This document shows positions 24,196 through 36,333 of a stretch of 64,000 nt of DNA, piece by piece. Positions within the stretch are counted from its first letter, which is position 1, and each line of letters begins with the position of its first letter. Made by a program: the position numbers and the translations under genes. A model generated the notes under the pieces. It made no database searches. It was not told the origin of the DNA and saw nothing but the letters and a program-made list of their open reading frames with translations. The stretch is from Mrakia gelida (lineage: Eukaryota; Basidiomycota; Tremellomycetes; Cystofilobasidiales; Mrakiaceae): positions 2,852,001 through 2,916,000 of the forward strand of contig BRON01000002.1 of the NCBI GenBank assembly GCA_024345305.1. The letters run 5' to 3'.

Positions 24196-25282
24196 CTAAG
24201 CCGACCCTTCCATCAAACTCGTCTCCTTCCCATCGTCTCCAACAAACACGACCAAATCGAAAATCCTCCTCAGCGACGCGTTCGTTCTCCCCGTCGCGAC
24301 CCTCTTCCTCAGCTCATCCTCGAACCTCCCAGCTTCCGGCCCACTAGTCCTCAGCTCTATCCTCTCCGTATCAATCAAAAATCGATCCTGATCATCAGCC
24401 CTCGGACGAAGGAAAGAGTCGACCAGCACAGCAGGGTTTGAGACGTCGACGCTCGCGTTCGGGGTGATTTCGATGGCGAGGACTTTGAAAGACCAGAGGG
24501 AGGAGGAGAGGGCGGGATATCCATCCGGCGAGAGAAAGGGAACCTCGGAACAGAGGCATTGGTGGAAGACGACGGTCGGGAGATCTTTCCAAGGGCAGTG
24601 GGAGGAACCGAAGAGGAGGGAGTCCAGGTCTGATTCGAAGGAAGGAAACGCGAGGAGGTCGAACCCTTCGGATGGATTGAAAGGATCCTGCTCGTATTCG
24701 ACTCGAAGCTGAGTGATGGGGAGGTGGGGTAGGAGTGGGCCAAGAAGGTATCGGAGGAGTCCGTCGAAGTGCCAGACGTCGACGACGAGTTGTGAGCAGG
24801 AGGGGAGGGAGACCTCCTGGTTGATCAAGCTCGCCGCTGTTGAGGCGAGGGAGTGAGAGGGAGAAGAGCCAACGGGGTCAGCTACGGTTCGAGAGAGTAG
24901 ATACAGTGCTACTTGAATGCTCACCGTCCGCTGCTAGATCGTCACGGTACCCTTTGCTGGAACCGAACGAGCGAGGAACAGGCTCTCCACCCAACCTCAG
25001 CTCTTTGACCATCTTTCCCACCCCCTCCCTCCTTCCTCCTTCAACCAAGACACCGCCGTCGCCGAACATCATCCTCCACTGTTCCAAGAAGTTGAACGTC
25101 GATCTGAAACCTCTGAGATCGACGATTCGGTAGAGGAGAGGGAGTCCAAGCTCGTGGAGGAGGGAGCAGGTTGAGAGGATGGAAGGTCGGTTTCGTTCGG
25201 GAGGAGTGTCGAGGAGGAGATGAGCGAGGATTTCTCGAAGGACGTCCTGGTTGAGAGAGAGGAGGTATAGAGGAGGGACCAT
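24196..25282 (-). CDS. F-box-like protein, paralogue B
   Basis: Inverted paralogue of 22873-23916. Exon 1 begins MVPPLYLLSLNQDVLREILA, then LLDTPPERNRPSILSTCSLL, LGLPLLYRIVDLRGFRSTF. It is joined across one intron near 24860-24925 to INQEVSLPSCSQLVVDVWHF and LGPLLPHLPITQLRVEYEQD. The C-terminal part holds LIDTERIELRTSGPEAGRFE, DELRKRVATGRTNASLRRIF and DLVVFVGDDGKETSLMEGSA, with the stop at 24196-24198. The two copies are alignable throughout but well diverged, so the duplication is old. The single intron is in the same place in both. Confidence 0.65.
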
Positions 25283-25480
25283 GGCTGAGAGGAAGGTGTG
25301 GGGATTTGAGGTTGGAAAAGAGTAGAAAGGGAGGGGAAGTAGTCGAGCTCGAACTCACCTTCGCTCCTCCCTTCCTCCTTTTGGCACTCAACTTCCAGCC
25401 CGTCACCTCGACCTCCTTCCTTCTATTCCCTCAGGTCCCTCGCCGTCTCACAAGACCGCCATACCTTCTCTCTATCACCC
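25283..25480. promoter_or_regulatory. Divergent promoter, F-box-like B / methyltransferase
   Basis: 198 bases between start codons at 25282 (minus) and 25481 (plus). It is CT-rich on plus towards the methyltransferase start. Confidence 0.45.
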
Positions 25481-26703
25481 ATGCCAACTTCACGCCCAAC
25501 CCAACCCTCAGCCCCAGAGCTCGTAGTGGAGAAGGAAGAGCAGCCCTCCAAATCGTCGTCGACCTTCAGCACCGACCTGTCGGTCCTTCCCGACTCGAAC
25601 GACGCCTACCTCAGGCAGGAATACTGGGAGGAGAGGTACAAGAAGGAATCCAACGAGACTCACTTCGACTGGTGCCTGAGACCTGACATCCTCCTCCCTC
25701 TCATGTAAGTTCTACAGCTCAAGAACATCCTCCTTTCTTCGAGCTCGAGCTCACCATTTTCTTCCTTCCCTGCCGTCCTGTCTGCTCCCTTCTCTTTCTC
25801 GATCCAGGCGAGAGCTCATCCCTTCCAAGGACAGTCGGATCCTGATGCTCGGGTGTGGGAACTCGCTACTCTCCGAAGTCATGTTCGTTTCTTCGTCTCT
25901 TTCTATCAGCGTTTTTGGCGTTCGATCGAGCTCACCGTTTTGCCCTCCCCCCCTCCCTCTTTGGATCGCTTAGGTACGACGAAGGCTGGACCTCCATAGT
26001 CAACGTCGACTACTCTTCCGCTCTGATCGAGCAGATGAAGGAGAAGCACTCGGAGCTGAGGCCTTCGATGACCTGGCTTCAGATGGACATCCGAGAGTTG
26101 AGCTTCGGGGACGACGAGTTCGACGTCGCGCTCGACAAAGGTCAGCTACAGCTCTCTTCGCTTCGTTCTCCTCCCTCGAGGATACCGAGCTGATCGGTGT
26201 TCGGACCTCTTCATCCTCTAGCAACCATGGATACGATGATGCAGGAGAAGGGTGATCCCTGGGTGAGTCCTCGAGCTGCGTCGAGCCGGACTCCGCGTCG
26301 TTCGTAACATTTGGCTTACCACCTCCCTCTTCGCTCCTCTTTCGATAGTCACCATCGGAAAAGGTGCAGGCCGACTGCAACGCCGAGGTGTCGGAAGTTC
26401 TCCGGTTCGTCTTCCCGTCATCTTCCTTTCTCCTGCGTCGCGTTCGTCGTCGCGTCGCTGCCGTCTTGTCTCGCTCGGTGCTGACCAACTTCGTCCCTCC
26501 TCCACTATTTGTGCTCCAGAGTACTCCGTCCCCTACCCACCTCGAAATTTCTATACTATACTTGGGGCCAACCTCACTTCAGGAAACGGTACCTCACGCG
26601 ACAGGGATGGGATCTTCGAACGAGGGAGATTGGGCCGCCAGGGAGCTTCGGTTACTATCAGTACGTTTTGTCGCCCAAGGAGGAGGCTCAGTTGATGCCA
26701 TGA
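25481..26703 (+). CDS. EEF1AKMT4/METTL13-type protein lysine methyltransferase
   Basis: Class I methyltransferase of the group that includes EEF1AKMT4 (ECE2 N-terminal) and METTL13, which methylate elongation factor 1A. The start MPTSRPTQPSAPELVVEKEE (25481) is disordered. The family-specific front motif follows: NDAYLRQEYWEERYKKES and THFDWCLRPDILLPLM (YWxxRY...FDW). Motif I is RILMLGCGNSLLSEVM, then SIVNVDYSSALIEQMKEK (motif II), MTWLQMDIRELSFGDDEFDV, ALDKATMDTMMQEKGDPW (usually DKGTLD; here Gly to Ala), EVSEVLRVLRP, and the end YTWGQPHFRKRYLTRQGW and GYYQYVLSPKEEAQLMP with TGA 26701-26703. Six exons. Probably cytoplasmic; the actual target lysine is unknown. Confidence 0.8.
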
Positions 26704-27108
26704 GCACTCCATGAGCCTACAGCAGCGTTCCTAGAGATGGCTCTCTTCGAGAAAGGTGATCGCGAGGGAGCTTCAAATCAGCCTCGACCACGTTCGCGTT
26801 CCCCCTTCCTTTTCTTTTCCCTTTCGCTCTGAAAAATATTCCCAGCTGCCCGATAAGTTGAGAAGAAAGGTGAGATCTCAGGAGAGCAGAGCTTCAGCAG
26901 GTCGAAGTCCTTGCGAAACTCGTCATGGTCGAGCAAGGAGGGCGAAGGAGAGGCTGAGTCGTTGAGCTCTTCATTTGCCCTTCCTTCTGCTCCAGCCCCA
27001 ACCGTCGACCTCCCTCTTCTAGGGCCTCAGCTCTAAACACCTACAAACCTACCAGGGCCCTCATCTCTTACCCTAGGCTACCTTCGCTGCTCGTCTTGTT
27101 GTTTCAGG
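26704..27108. other. Intergenic: promoter of the Syg1-like gene
   Basis: About 400 bases, CT-rich from 26970 on plus. No separate gene found. Confidence 0.45.
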
Positions 27109-30100
27109 ATGAAGTTCGCTCGATTCTTGGTTCGTTGAGCTCGGACTTCCTTCCCTTCGAAGACCCCCTTCCTTCTCGAGCTGACTTTCTCGACCTCCTC
27201 CCTTGGTCTCACAGCAAGACAACCTCACGCCGGAATGGAGGCGAGCGTACATCGACTACAAGGGTCTCAAGAAGATTCTCAAGAAGATCAACCCTCAGCC
27301 CTCAGCGTTCTCAAACGATCAACTCGACTCGGATGGAAGCTCAAAGGGGGACGATGAAACAACTCGACGTCCTCTCACAGCAGCAGAGAGTCTCGCCAAG
27401 CAGGTCAGGATGGATCAGGAGCACGAAGGCGGTCCCATAGCGGAGGAAGCAGAGGGCGAGGGTGTCGACGATGCTGGGGATGAGGAGGACGAAGAAGGGA
27501 ACGAACCTCGTTCAGAACAGAGCTCGATAGGACGGCGGACCCAACACCTCGCCTCGGATGGAGTCGGCAAGGGATACGGCAGCATGGAGAGGACTCCTCC
27601 TTGGAACTCAGTACTCAACGGAACCCATCCTCCTCCTCCGGATATGATCATCGATAGTCCAGTCTCGCGTCTCCCAACTCCAAAGGACGTCGACTCGACG
27701 CACCCTCCTCCAATTCAGCGTCTCACCCCCTCGACAGCTCTCCTCTCCCATCTCAAACCACCATCTACCACTTTTGACCAGTCCACACCTGCGTCTTACG
27801 CCTCTCCCCCTCCTCTCCCAGCTCCTCCTCTCCCAACCCTCCCTTCGCTCAACGAAGAATCAGACGTCACGACTCCCCTCTCCCCCAACCTCTCCCACCC
27901 GAAACCCAGGAAATCCCCACGCTTCTTCCTCCCCAATAAGCCCTCCTCCTCCAAGGACAACTCCAAATCAACCACCTCTCCAGCTCAACGGAGCTCGTCG
28001 TCGTCAAGAAAAGCCCCCTCGTCGCCTCGACTCGTCCTTCCCTCGCCCTTCCTCTCGTCGCCGAAGGATTCAGCTCCCCAGACTCCTCGATCGAGAGGAC
28101 GAGGCCAGTCGTTCTCGCTCAAGGGAGATCCGGCGAGAGCCATCTTGGGAATGGAGGGTGCCGGAGGACCACCGAGGACGGGAGTGCTGGCTTTGATTGG
28201 GACGAAACAGAGGACGGGGAGTTGTGAGTTTCGTTCGCGTCGAGACCTTTTCCTTGAAGACCAAAGGCTCATCGACTCCCTCTGTCTGTTGGGTGTTTTA
28301 GCCAAGGATTCCACCGCACCTCCGATGAGTTTGGACGATATCATCCCGACGCTGCTGCCTCAGGAGAGGAAGTTCATCGACAAGCTGGACGGGGAGCTGG
28401 AGAAGGTTGAGACGTGAGTCTGCCTTCGCTATCTTTCTTTCGTCTTTCCCTTCGCCGACTGACTCAACGTCTCCTCGTTCGACTAGATTCTACTGTGCTC
28501 GAGAGTCGGAGATGAGCGAACGAGTCCAGACGCTGAAGAGGCAGATGGCCGAGCTCGCAGAGCATCGACGCGTCTTTCGTTCGTCCTTCGCTTCCGTTTC
28601 CCTCTCGATCGCCATCCCCACTCTGACCACCTTCTTGCATCTTTCAGATCAATACCATCCGAATGGAACTCAGACTCCGAGCTACCTCAAGGCCTTCAAG
28701 CCTCTCAACGACCTCGTCGCTCCCATCGTCTCGACCGCTCTCCTTCATCCTCACCCTCTCCACCCTCTTCACCCTTCTCGTTCGACTGGAGACCTCAACG
28801 AGCCCGACGACCAACATCCCAACAACGAGGTTCATCTCTCCGATCCCAAGGATGCTGCTTACTCGCCTGATGCTTACAAGAGGTGAGTTTGCGGTCGACG
28901 AGGAGAGTGAGGTGAGGTCGCGTCTAATCAACCTTTCTCGCTTCTTCGACCTCAGATACAAGCGTCGTTTACGAGCGGCCACCCTCGAGTGCTACAAGGG
29001 TCTCGAGGTGCTCAAGAACTATCGTGTTCTGAACTTGACGGGCTTCAGGAAGGCTCTCAAGAAGTTCGAGAAAGCAGCGAAGGTGAGCTGGCGGACAGGG
29101 TCGGAGCGAAACGAGTGTTGTGACGCGACTGACCTCTTTGCTCGACTCTTCGTTTACAGATCCACATCATGCAAGCCTACACGACGGATCGAATTGATAT
29201 GTCGAGATTCTCGGTGAGGGCTATCTGTTCAGATCCTGTTAGTTCGAACGCTCGCTCACGAACCCTTTGACCTTCCTCCCAGTCACCCACCGTCGTCGAC
29301 GATCTACTCGAGGAGGTCGAGACTTTGTACGCTACTCGATTCGGTACGTATAGTCTCGTCTTTGGACCGCATTCCTCGGACCAAACAGAACTGACTTTCG
29401 TTCTGTTTTGCAGAGAACGGCGACAAGAAGAAGGCGAGGGACCGTCTTCGCGTTTCCGCTTCGACCAAGACTCATCATGGATCGACGTTCAGGACTGGAA
29501 TCTACGTCGGACTTGCGCTACCGGCTCTGATACACAGTCTCGTACTGAGTGAGTCCTGTTTCGATGTTTTCCACTCGCGTCTTCGTCTCGGATCTCATCC
29601 TTGCCTTCTTTGCGTCGTCTCGCTCTGGACTGATCGGGCTCTTGTTCTTTCTCGCATCCAGGCTTCCAACCCGAGACTCGTCGACTCCTTCCCGCTTGGT
29701 CTGCCCTCCTTCAGGTCTACGGAGCAGCCTTCCTCCCGGTCGTCTTCGCCATGCTCTTCGGGCTGAACCTCGCTGCCTACGTCGACGCTCGAATCAACTA
29801 CCGCTTCATCCTCGAGCTCGACGTTCGGACCGTTCTCGATCATCGACAGTATATGGAGGTGAATGCTCACCGTCTCCTTTGAATGGAGCGTTGAAGATCT
29901 GCAGTTGGACTGACTTCGCCCTCCCCTGCGACAGATCCCTTCGTTCTTCCTCTGCACCCTCAGTTACGCCATGTGGTTCACCTTCGCTCGGATAGGAGCA
30001 GAGAACATCAGCCCAACCTCGTGGCCTCTCATCTGGCTCATCTTTGTCATCCTCGTTCTCATCAACCCCATCAAGATCCTCTACCGCGACTCTCGATACT

Positions 30101-31770
30101 GGTTCCTCGCGTCAGTCGCGTCCTTCCTCCCTTCTACGCGACCGCCTCCTAGATCGCTGACCTTCGCTCGCTTACCCACCGATTCAGATGCTTTTGGAGA
30201 GTCCTGACACCAGGGTGGTCAGGAGTGACGTTCGCTGCTTTCTTCTTAGCGGGTCCGTCCTCCTCTCTCCCGCTCTTGACCCTCGACGAAACTCTCGCTG
30301 ACTAGCTCTTCCGTTCTTTCTCTCCCTCTTCCAGATGAGCTCAACTCTCTCGTCTTCTCGATCTTCAACATCTGGTTCCTCGCCTGTGCTCAAAACTGCC
30401 ACTGGACGAACGTTTACTCGCACTGCAACCAGTACAAGTCGTGGATTCCCGCCGTCCTGTCGTGCCTCCCAGCGCTCTCGCGACTGCTTCAGTGCATCCA
30501 GCGTTGGAGGGATTCTGGTCTTCAGCTTCATCTTATCAACGTGAGTGTCAAATCGTCGATTTCGAACGACTCGCGTTCGTGAAGTCGATTTCGAGCTGGT
30601 CGCGCTCGAAACGGTGTCGACCAAACTAACATGTCTTCTCGCTCTCGCCTTCCGCGCTTCTCAGGCCGGGAAATACGCGTCCACTATCGTCACTGCCATC
30701 ACTTTCTTCTTCTGGAGGTCTCGAGGTCAGTTCGGGTATCTCTCTGTACTCTACGAGTCGAGCTGATCGCCCTTCCTTCGCTCTGCAGGCAATTCGGTCT
30801 CCGACTTCACCTTCCCTCTCTGGGTCATCACGGCCTCGATTACCTCGATCTACTCGTGCTCCTGGGACTGTGAGCCATTTCTCGACTCTCCATCCCTCTC
30901 GCTGAACTGATGGGTCTCCGCGTTCTCGCAGTCATCATCGATTGGTCGGTTCTCGACCCGCACAACAAGTTTCTTCGAAAGGACCTCCTTTACAAGGATC
31001 ATCCCATCGTCTACTACTTCGCGCTGGTCTCCAACCTCCTCATACGATGTATTTGGGTCGGCTACATCCCTCACGGCGGCCTCAACATCCGAGTACGAGC
31101 CTTCAGTGAGTTCGATCAGAGCCTCTTTCGGAGTGTCGACCTGGGCGCGTGCTGACCTTCCTCCTTCCCTCTCACCAGTCTTCTACGCTTTCGAGATGCT
31201 TCGACGGTTCCAGTGGAATTTCTGTGAGTGTATATATCCTCCGCTCCCTGATCAAAGGTGCGGGACTGACTCGAGGCTTCGTTTCGAACAGTCCGAGTGG
31301 AAAACGAAGTTCGTCGTGTTCCCCTCCCCTCCCGCTCTCTCCCTCGTCCTCTACTGACCCCTAACGCTTACTGCTACCACAAATGCGCAGCACCTTGGAA
31401 ACTCCGATGCCTATAGAATCACGAGGCGAGTTTCCTGCTGTATCTCGACTCCGAGCGTCGATTCTGACCCTCCCGCTCGCTCCCCGTCGTCGTCCCTTCT
31501 TTCCCGGCCCCCTCTTCTCCCTTTCCTCCCTTCCTCAGAGAACTTCCTCTCCCATACGAGATCCAGGTACACGATGCCGATTCCTCTGGCTCGGAGGGTG
31601 AGGAACGGGAATCCAAGGCTGCGAAGGCGAGCGGGACGGGTTCGGGAGTCAAGCTGTCGAGGATGCTTTCGAGGAGGAGCAGCACTCTCGTTCGTAGGAT
31701 GAGTGGGGTGGTGGGAGCTGGAGTGGACGAGGAGCAGAGGGTTGGTGGAAGGGATAGGGACGATGACTAG
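27109..31770 (+). CDS. SYG1: SPX-EXS phosphate exporter (Syg1/XPR1 family)
   Basis: Membrane phosphate exporter whose cytosolic SPX domain senses inositol pyrophosphates. The short exon 1 encodes MKFARFL. It joins QDNLTPEWRRAYIDYKGLKK, the start of SPX. A long disordered acidic and Ser/Pro-rich insert (about residues 45-400) separates it from the rest of SPX: LPQERKFIDKLDGELEKVE, FYCARESEMSERVQTLKRQM, TLECYKGLEVLKNYRVLNLT and FRKALKKFEKAA. The EXS part has many membrane segments: FRTGIYVGLALPALIHSLVL, VYGAAFLPVVFAMLFGLNLA, IPSFFLCTLSYAMWFTFARI, SWPLIWLIFVILVLINPIKI. It then has HCNQYKSWIPAVLSCLPALS, LLQCIQRWRDSG, LHLINAGKYAST, DWSVLDPHNKFLRKDLLY and MLRRFQWNFFRVENE, the EXS signature. The C-terminal Ser/Arg tail ends DRDDD with TAG 31768-31770. 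About 17 exons. It may be regulated by phosphate; no Pho4-like site was verified. Confidence 0.93.
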
Positions 31771-33347
31771 ATTGGTGACCATTATGTATACGAAATTTTC
31801 ACGCGTGCGACGTTGACGAACGAGACGAGAGGAAGAGCTGCACGGGACGACGAGCTACTTCTGCTATAGAAGCTCGGCCGCTTTTCGAAGCTCGGAGTGT
31901 GAGATCGAGTAGTATCTTACTCGTGAGAGATGCTTTGAACCTCGTCTCGTCTCTCAGTCAGCGGCGAAAGCAGACAAACCGCAGGTCGACTTCGACGTTT
32001 GTCGTGTTGAGAATCGGTGCTACGAGCTCAGAGGCGGAACGACTCGAGGTGAAAGTCTTCTATTTAAGAGAACTCGTACCTAGCTACCTAGCTTATATAC
32101 TGCAGAGAATTCAGAGAAGGTTCTAGAAACAGGGCTGAACTATGACGTTGCGAACGCAACCCGCCTGACTAAGCAAGCTATGGAAACCTAGAGAAAACAC
32201 TAGAAAGATCTACGAAGCCTCGACAATGATCCAACGATACTATCTTCAACATGTCGCGCCTTGCGATTCGACTTAGCCTTGAACTCCAGTGGTAGTGTGT
32301 AGCCACGACCTCTCTCGTATCCAGGATATAGCGAGACTACACAGCTAACGTTTCTGACAGACTCGCAGCACTATACATCGATGTGCCCTCCGACAACAAA
32401 CGACCTCTGGGGGAGGAGCGAACGACTTTGAGATCGAAACGCGTCGTCGATCTTGCCTCCCGCTCATCCTCGCTCGCACCGTTTTCCTTGCTCAACCCCA
32501 GCAGCCAGAGTCTTCAAAAGGACAGACGATATTTTTTATACCAGTCTGCCTCGATACAAAAGAGAGAACGAAGAACGAAAGCGAAGAGCGTCGAACAGAA
32601 GAAAAGCTAGATGGATGAGAAGGAAAGAGATTTCGTTTTGGTTTGGGAAAAGAGTTCGTCAAAAGAAGAAAAGAAGGAAAAGCTAGCTAAGTATAGAGAG
32701 AGGAGAGGAGGAGATCATTCAAGCGTAGTTTGTACCTAGATAGGTTTTGCGAGGGAACAGCGAGGGGAGAGAGGGCGAACGAGCAACGAGATCGCGCTCG
32801 TTCCGAGGAACTATGTGCAAGGAGAAAAGGGTAGGGGCAAATGCGACCGACAGCGAGGACGACAGACGACAGACAGCAACGAGGAGAAGCCAGTGAAAGG
32901 GGGAGGGGGAATGAAACGAAGAAGGCCCAAAGAACAAAGAGGGGAGGAAGAGCGAGAGAGGCGTAAGGCCCCGAACGCGAGCGCGAAAGCGAGCCACGAG
33001 AGGAAATGCTAAGCAACGAGTTGTAGACTACTGTAAACTAGAGAAGGAGATGAAACAAGTCCGGGGGGTCCTGCGGTCTCCGGAGAGAGAGCAGCAGGTG
33101 TTTTTTTGTTGCACAGAGGCGAGGCGAGGCGAGCGAGGGGACGAATCTGCGAGGAGGAGAGAGGAGACGCGTCGAACGAAAGGAGAAGAGTCAGTCTCCG
33201 TCGTTTCGTTTCGAGAGACACCCTCGTTCTCGGGAGGGAGTAGGGAAGAGAGACAGTGGGAGAGGAAAGAAGGGATCTCGAACTCACAAATGAAAAGCGA
33301 AAGCAAAAGAACGAACGAACAGCACAACTCCACCTCCCTCTCCCCGC
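31771..33347. other. Gene-free 1.6 kb between convergent genes
   Basis: Flanked by the stops of SYG1 (plus) and GATA factor A (minus). The left half (31771-32400) is AT-richer than the rest of the window and contains no long open frame on either strand. The right half is GA-rich on plus. Long 3' UTRs or a non-coding RNA could lie here. I found no tRNA, rRNA or snoRNA with convincing boxes. Confidence 0.5.
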
Positions 33348-36333
33348 TCAAGCAGAAACCAACCCCTCCTCCATCTCCACCTGCATCGGCTCTCCCTCCC
33401 CTCCAGCATCCCACCTGAACGAGCTTCCACTCCTCGCACTCCCCGTCCTCTTCATCGCCGTCCCTCCTCCAGGGAAGATAGGGCTCAACGGTCCGTTCAC
33501 GAGGTACTCGAGTCCGTCGTTCATCGCCTTCTCCGCGAGCGATCCGTTGAGGAAGGGTCGGATGGGGAGTCGAGCCTGAGCTGCAGCTGCGAAGGCTTGG
33601 TGAGGGGAGGAGAAGGTTGGGAGGGCCTGTTGGCGAGAGTGGGAGGGTTGGAGGTTCGCAAGTCCGAGGAGGAGTCCTTTGCTCGAGGAGGAGGAGGAAG
33701 GGTTGAGGTTGAAGTTGGACTCGGAGGCGGAGGGGGTAGGGAGTCCGTTCGAGTTTGACGCAGAGTCATGGGTGAAGCTGCTCGTGAGTGGGGAGGGGAG
33801 ACCCGAGACGGGGGAGAAGGACGAGAGGGAGGACGTGGAGGACGACGAGGAGGAGGTTGGGGAGGTGAAGGATCGGTGATGCTGGTGAGTAGTTGCTGGA
33901 GGTGCTGCTGACGATCCTCCGATCATGGGCGAAGGGAACGACGACTCCTGAACCGCACTGGCGTGGAACTTGCGACCTGTTGGCATCGGCATGTTCTTGA
34001 AGAACGGTCCTCCCCATCCTGCGAGCGTCGGCATCGGAGGAACGTCCTCCATGGTATCGAGCATTGGATCCGAATCGATAGCGAACGACGTGTCCAAGAA
34101 CGAAAACTCCTCCTCGAGCGACCAGGTGTGCGAGCCCGTCCCAGGGAACTGCTGATGTTGCTGCTGTTGCTGTTGCTGCTGCAGTTGCTGGTGGTGCTGC
34201 TCGGCTCGTTTGCTCCTCGACGGCTGTCGTTGCATCTGGACGTTGAGTTGTTGCGAGGGAGGATCGATGAACTCGTAGTCTTCGTCTTCCGACTCCCATC
34301 CGGTGAGGTGTTTCGACGACGCGGGAGGTTGAGCGAGGGAGGAGGTCATCATGAGGTGGGAGGAAGTCCGAGCGGGTACCGACGACGACGTGAGAGCTCG
34401 TTGATGAGTGAATCCGTGTCCTGGCGCGTCGAGACAACGGTCGCAGACTGGATCCTCCGAGAGAGGGACCGACGAGGATCGAAGAGGAAGGAGGACGGCG
34501 CATTTCGAGCAGGGGAGGCAGACCGTCGAGGGACTTCTTGAGGAGATCATGTTTGCTGGGATGGAGATTGGGGAGGAGGTAGGAGGTGCTGAAGAGGAGA
34601 AGGTAGCGAGGTAGCTTGCTGAGGAGGTGTTGACCGTCAACGGCCGTTGCTGCTGCTGCTGCTGGTGATGCTGTTGCTGGAGTTCGAACCTCGCCTTCTT
34701 CTTGTTCGCCGCCGGGGCTTTGGTGACGGCGTGATTCGGGTTCTTGTGCTCGTGAGGGTATCCTAGACTCGATCCTCCGGAGATGGAGTGTCTCTTCTGA
34801 CCCTTCCTCGCTCGAACGTAGGCTCCCAGCTCGTCCGTCCCAACCGACGTTCCGGGACGAGGTCCTCCTCCCATCGTCACGTCGTCGAGCTTGCCTAACG
34901 AGGCGGACATCGACGGAGGTGGAGAGTCTGCTCCTAAGGGTTGGAACTGAGGAGAGGGGAATCCTTCCTGGGCTGAGAAGGTAGGGGAGGGTAGCGACGT
35001 GGAGGAGGTCGAAATGGAGGCTGATCGAGAGGGACGTGTCTCGAGCGAGAGCGCGTGAGGAGTAGGGAGGGCTGAGGTCGAAGAAGAGGTTCCTCCTGCG
35101 AGCGAGCCGACCGAGGAGGAGATGGAAGAGGATCCTGAGCGATGTCGAGAAGATTTGGAGTCCTTGGGTCGTGAGGGTCCATCCTTAGGCTGTAAAAGAA
35201 ACGATCGAGGAAGGCAAAGGAAGGAAGGAGAAACGGTCAGCTCGAACGATTCAGCCCTCGCTTTTGCATCCCTGTCTTCTTCCAAAGAAGCCGACTGTGA
35301 AGAAAAGTTGTTTCCTCCCTCCAACGACCCATGTGACGAAGGAGCTGGTTCGGCAGGTTCGTCTGGTTTCCAACCTTCGTCGGTCCTCGCTCCACCTCAA
35401 GTAGCCAGCGCAGTGGGAGCCGAGGAGGAGGAGTAAGAAAAGAGCGAGAGCGAGAACTGACCTCGTCCGAAGCCGCTACCGTCGCCTTCTTGGAGTCTGC
35501 CTTCTTTCGACTTCCGAGGACTGAGAGAGGTCTCATCCTTCCATGGGTTTGAACGTAGAGACCGCATGCGTTGCTGGAGGAAGAAGAAGGGCGCGAGAAC
35601 GGTGAAAAGGGAAGTCAGCCCAGGTGACTTTGGGTCGAGAAGAGGTCGATCCCTCCCTCCGCGGCGCACGCAGGGGCGAGGTCGTCCCTCGAAGGATGCT
35701 TTTTAGCCAGCCTCTTCTTCTCCCAAGAGCTCCAAGCGAGAGAAATGAGAGAGAGGACCTACCATAGCTTCTCCTTGTTGGATCCTGTTCTCCATAGACT
35801 GTAGGGCGAGAGGTAGAAAAGAGGAGGAAGAGGAGGAGAAGGGTAAGCTTTGGACGAGAGCTGGGCAGTTGGCTGTCTCGGGGTTGTCCTCCTTCTCGAC
35901 AGCCTCAAAACGCAACAACCCCTTCGCAAAAGTGACTGAAAAATGATAGAGGGAGAAAGACTGACCTCGTCTGCGTCTGTAGAGGTTGAAGATTTTCACC
36001 AGAGAGGAAGGAGGGAAAGGGAGTGAGCTGTTGCTTTTGGGATGACGATCCGCTCGTTCTTCCCAAAGACGCTGGATAGCTCGAGCTCATGTTTTGAAGT
36101 CCTCTCCTCCGTCGACACGCCTCTCAAAAGTGATAGTAAAAAAGGAGAGAGAGTGACTTACCTCGTCTATTCCACAGTGAGCACAGTTTCCAGGAGCGAG
36201 TTCTAGTAGAGAAGGAGGGAGAGGAAGAGGGAGGAAGGGAGGGAGGAACCGCCGAGGTCAGGGCTTGAAGCGAGCGAGCGAACGAACGAGGGCGAGGGAG
36301 GAAGGACGACTCACTTCTCTTTTGAACTGGCAT
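33348..36333 (-). CDS. GATA-type zinc finger transcription factor A
   Basis: Nuclear DNA-binding protein. The first exon encodes MPVQKR (start 36333). Exon 2 gives KLAPGNCAHCGIDE, exon 3 is an 11-nt microexon (35966-35976, TQT plus part of S), exon 4 SLWRTGSNKEKL, exon 5 CNACGLYVQTHGRMRPLS. Together they form one GATA finger C-X2-C-X19-C-X2-C at the extreme N-terminus, two residues longer in the loop than the classical X17 form. The basic tail KKADSKKATVAASDE follows. The remaining roughly 650 residues are one Ser/Pro-rich exon with two Gln/His runs (QQQHHQQQQQQR; HHQQLQQQQQQQQHQQ) and a second cysteine cluster, CLPCSKCAV...DPVCDRC. It ends VEMEEGLVSA, stop 33348-33350. It is adjacent to a paralogue with the same finger. 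Fungal GATA factors control nitrogen, iron or light responses; which one applies is not readable here. Confidence 0.88.
35966..35976 (-). other. 11-nt microexon in GATA finger A
   Basis: On minus it reads ACGCAGACGAG, flanked by ctctacag and gtcagt. It is needed to join GIDE to SLWRTG in frame, giving GIDETQTSLWRTG. The paralogue has the same residues in one exon. Confidence 0.7.
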
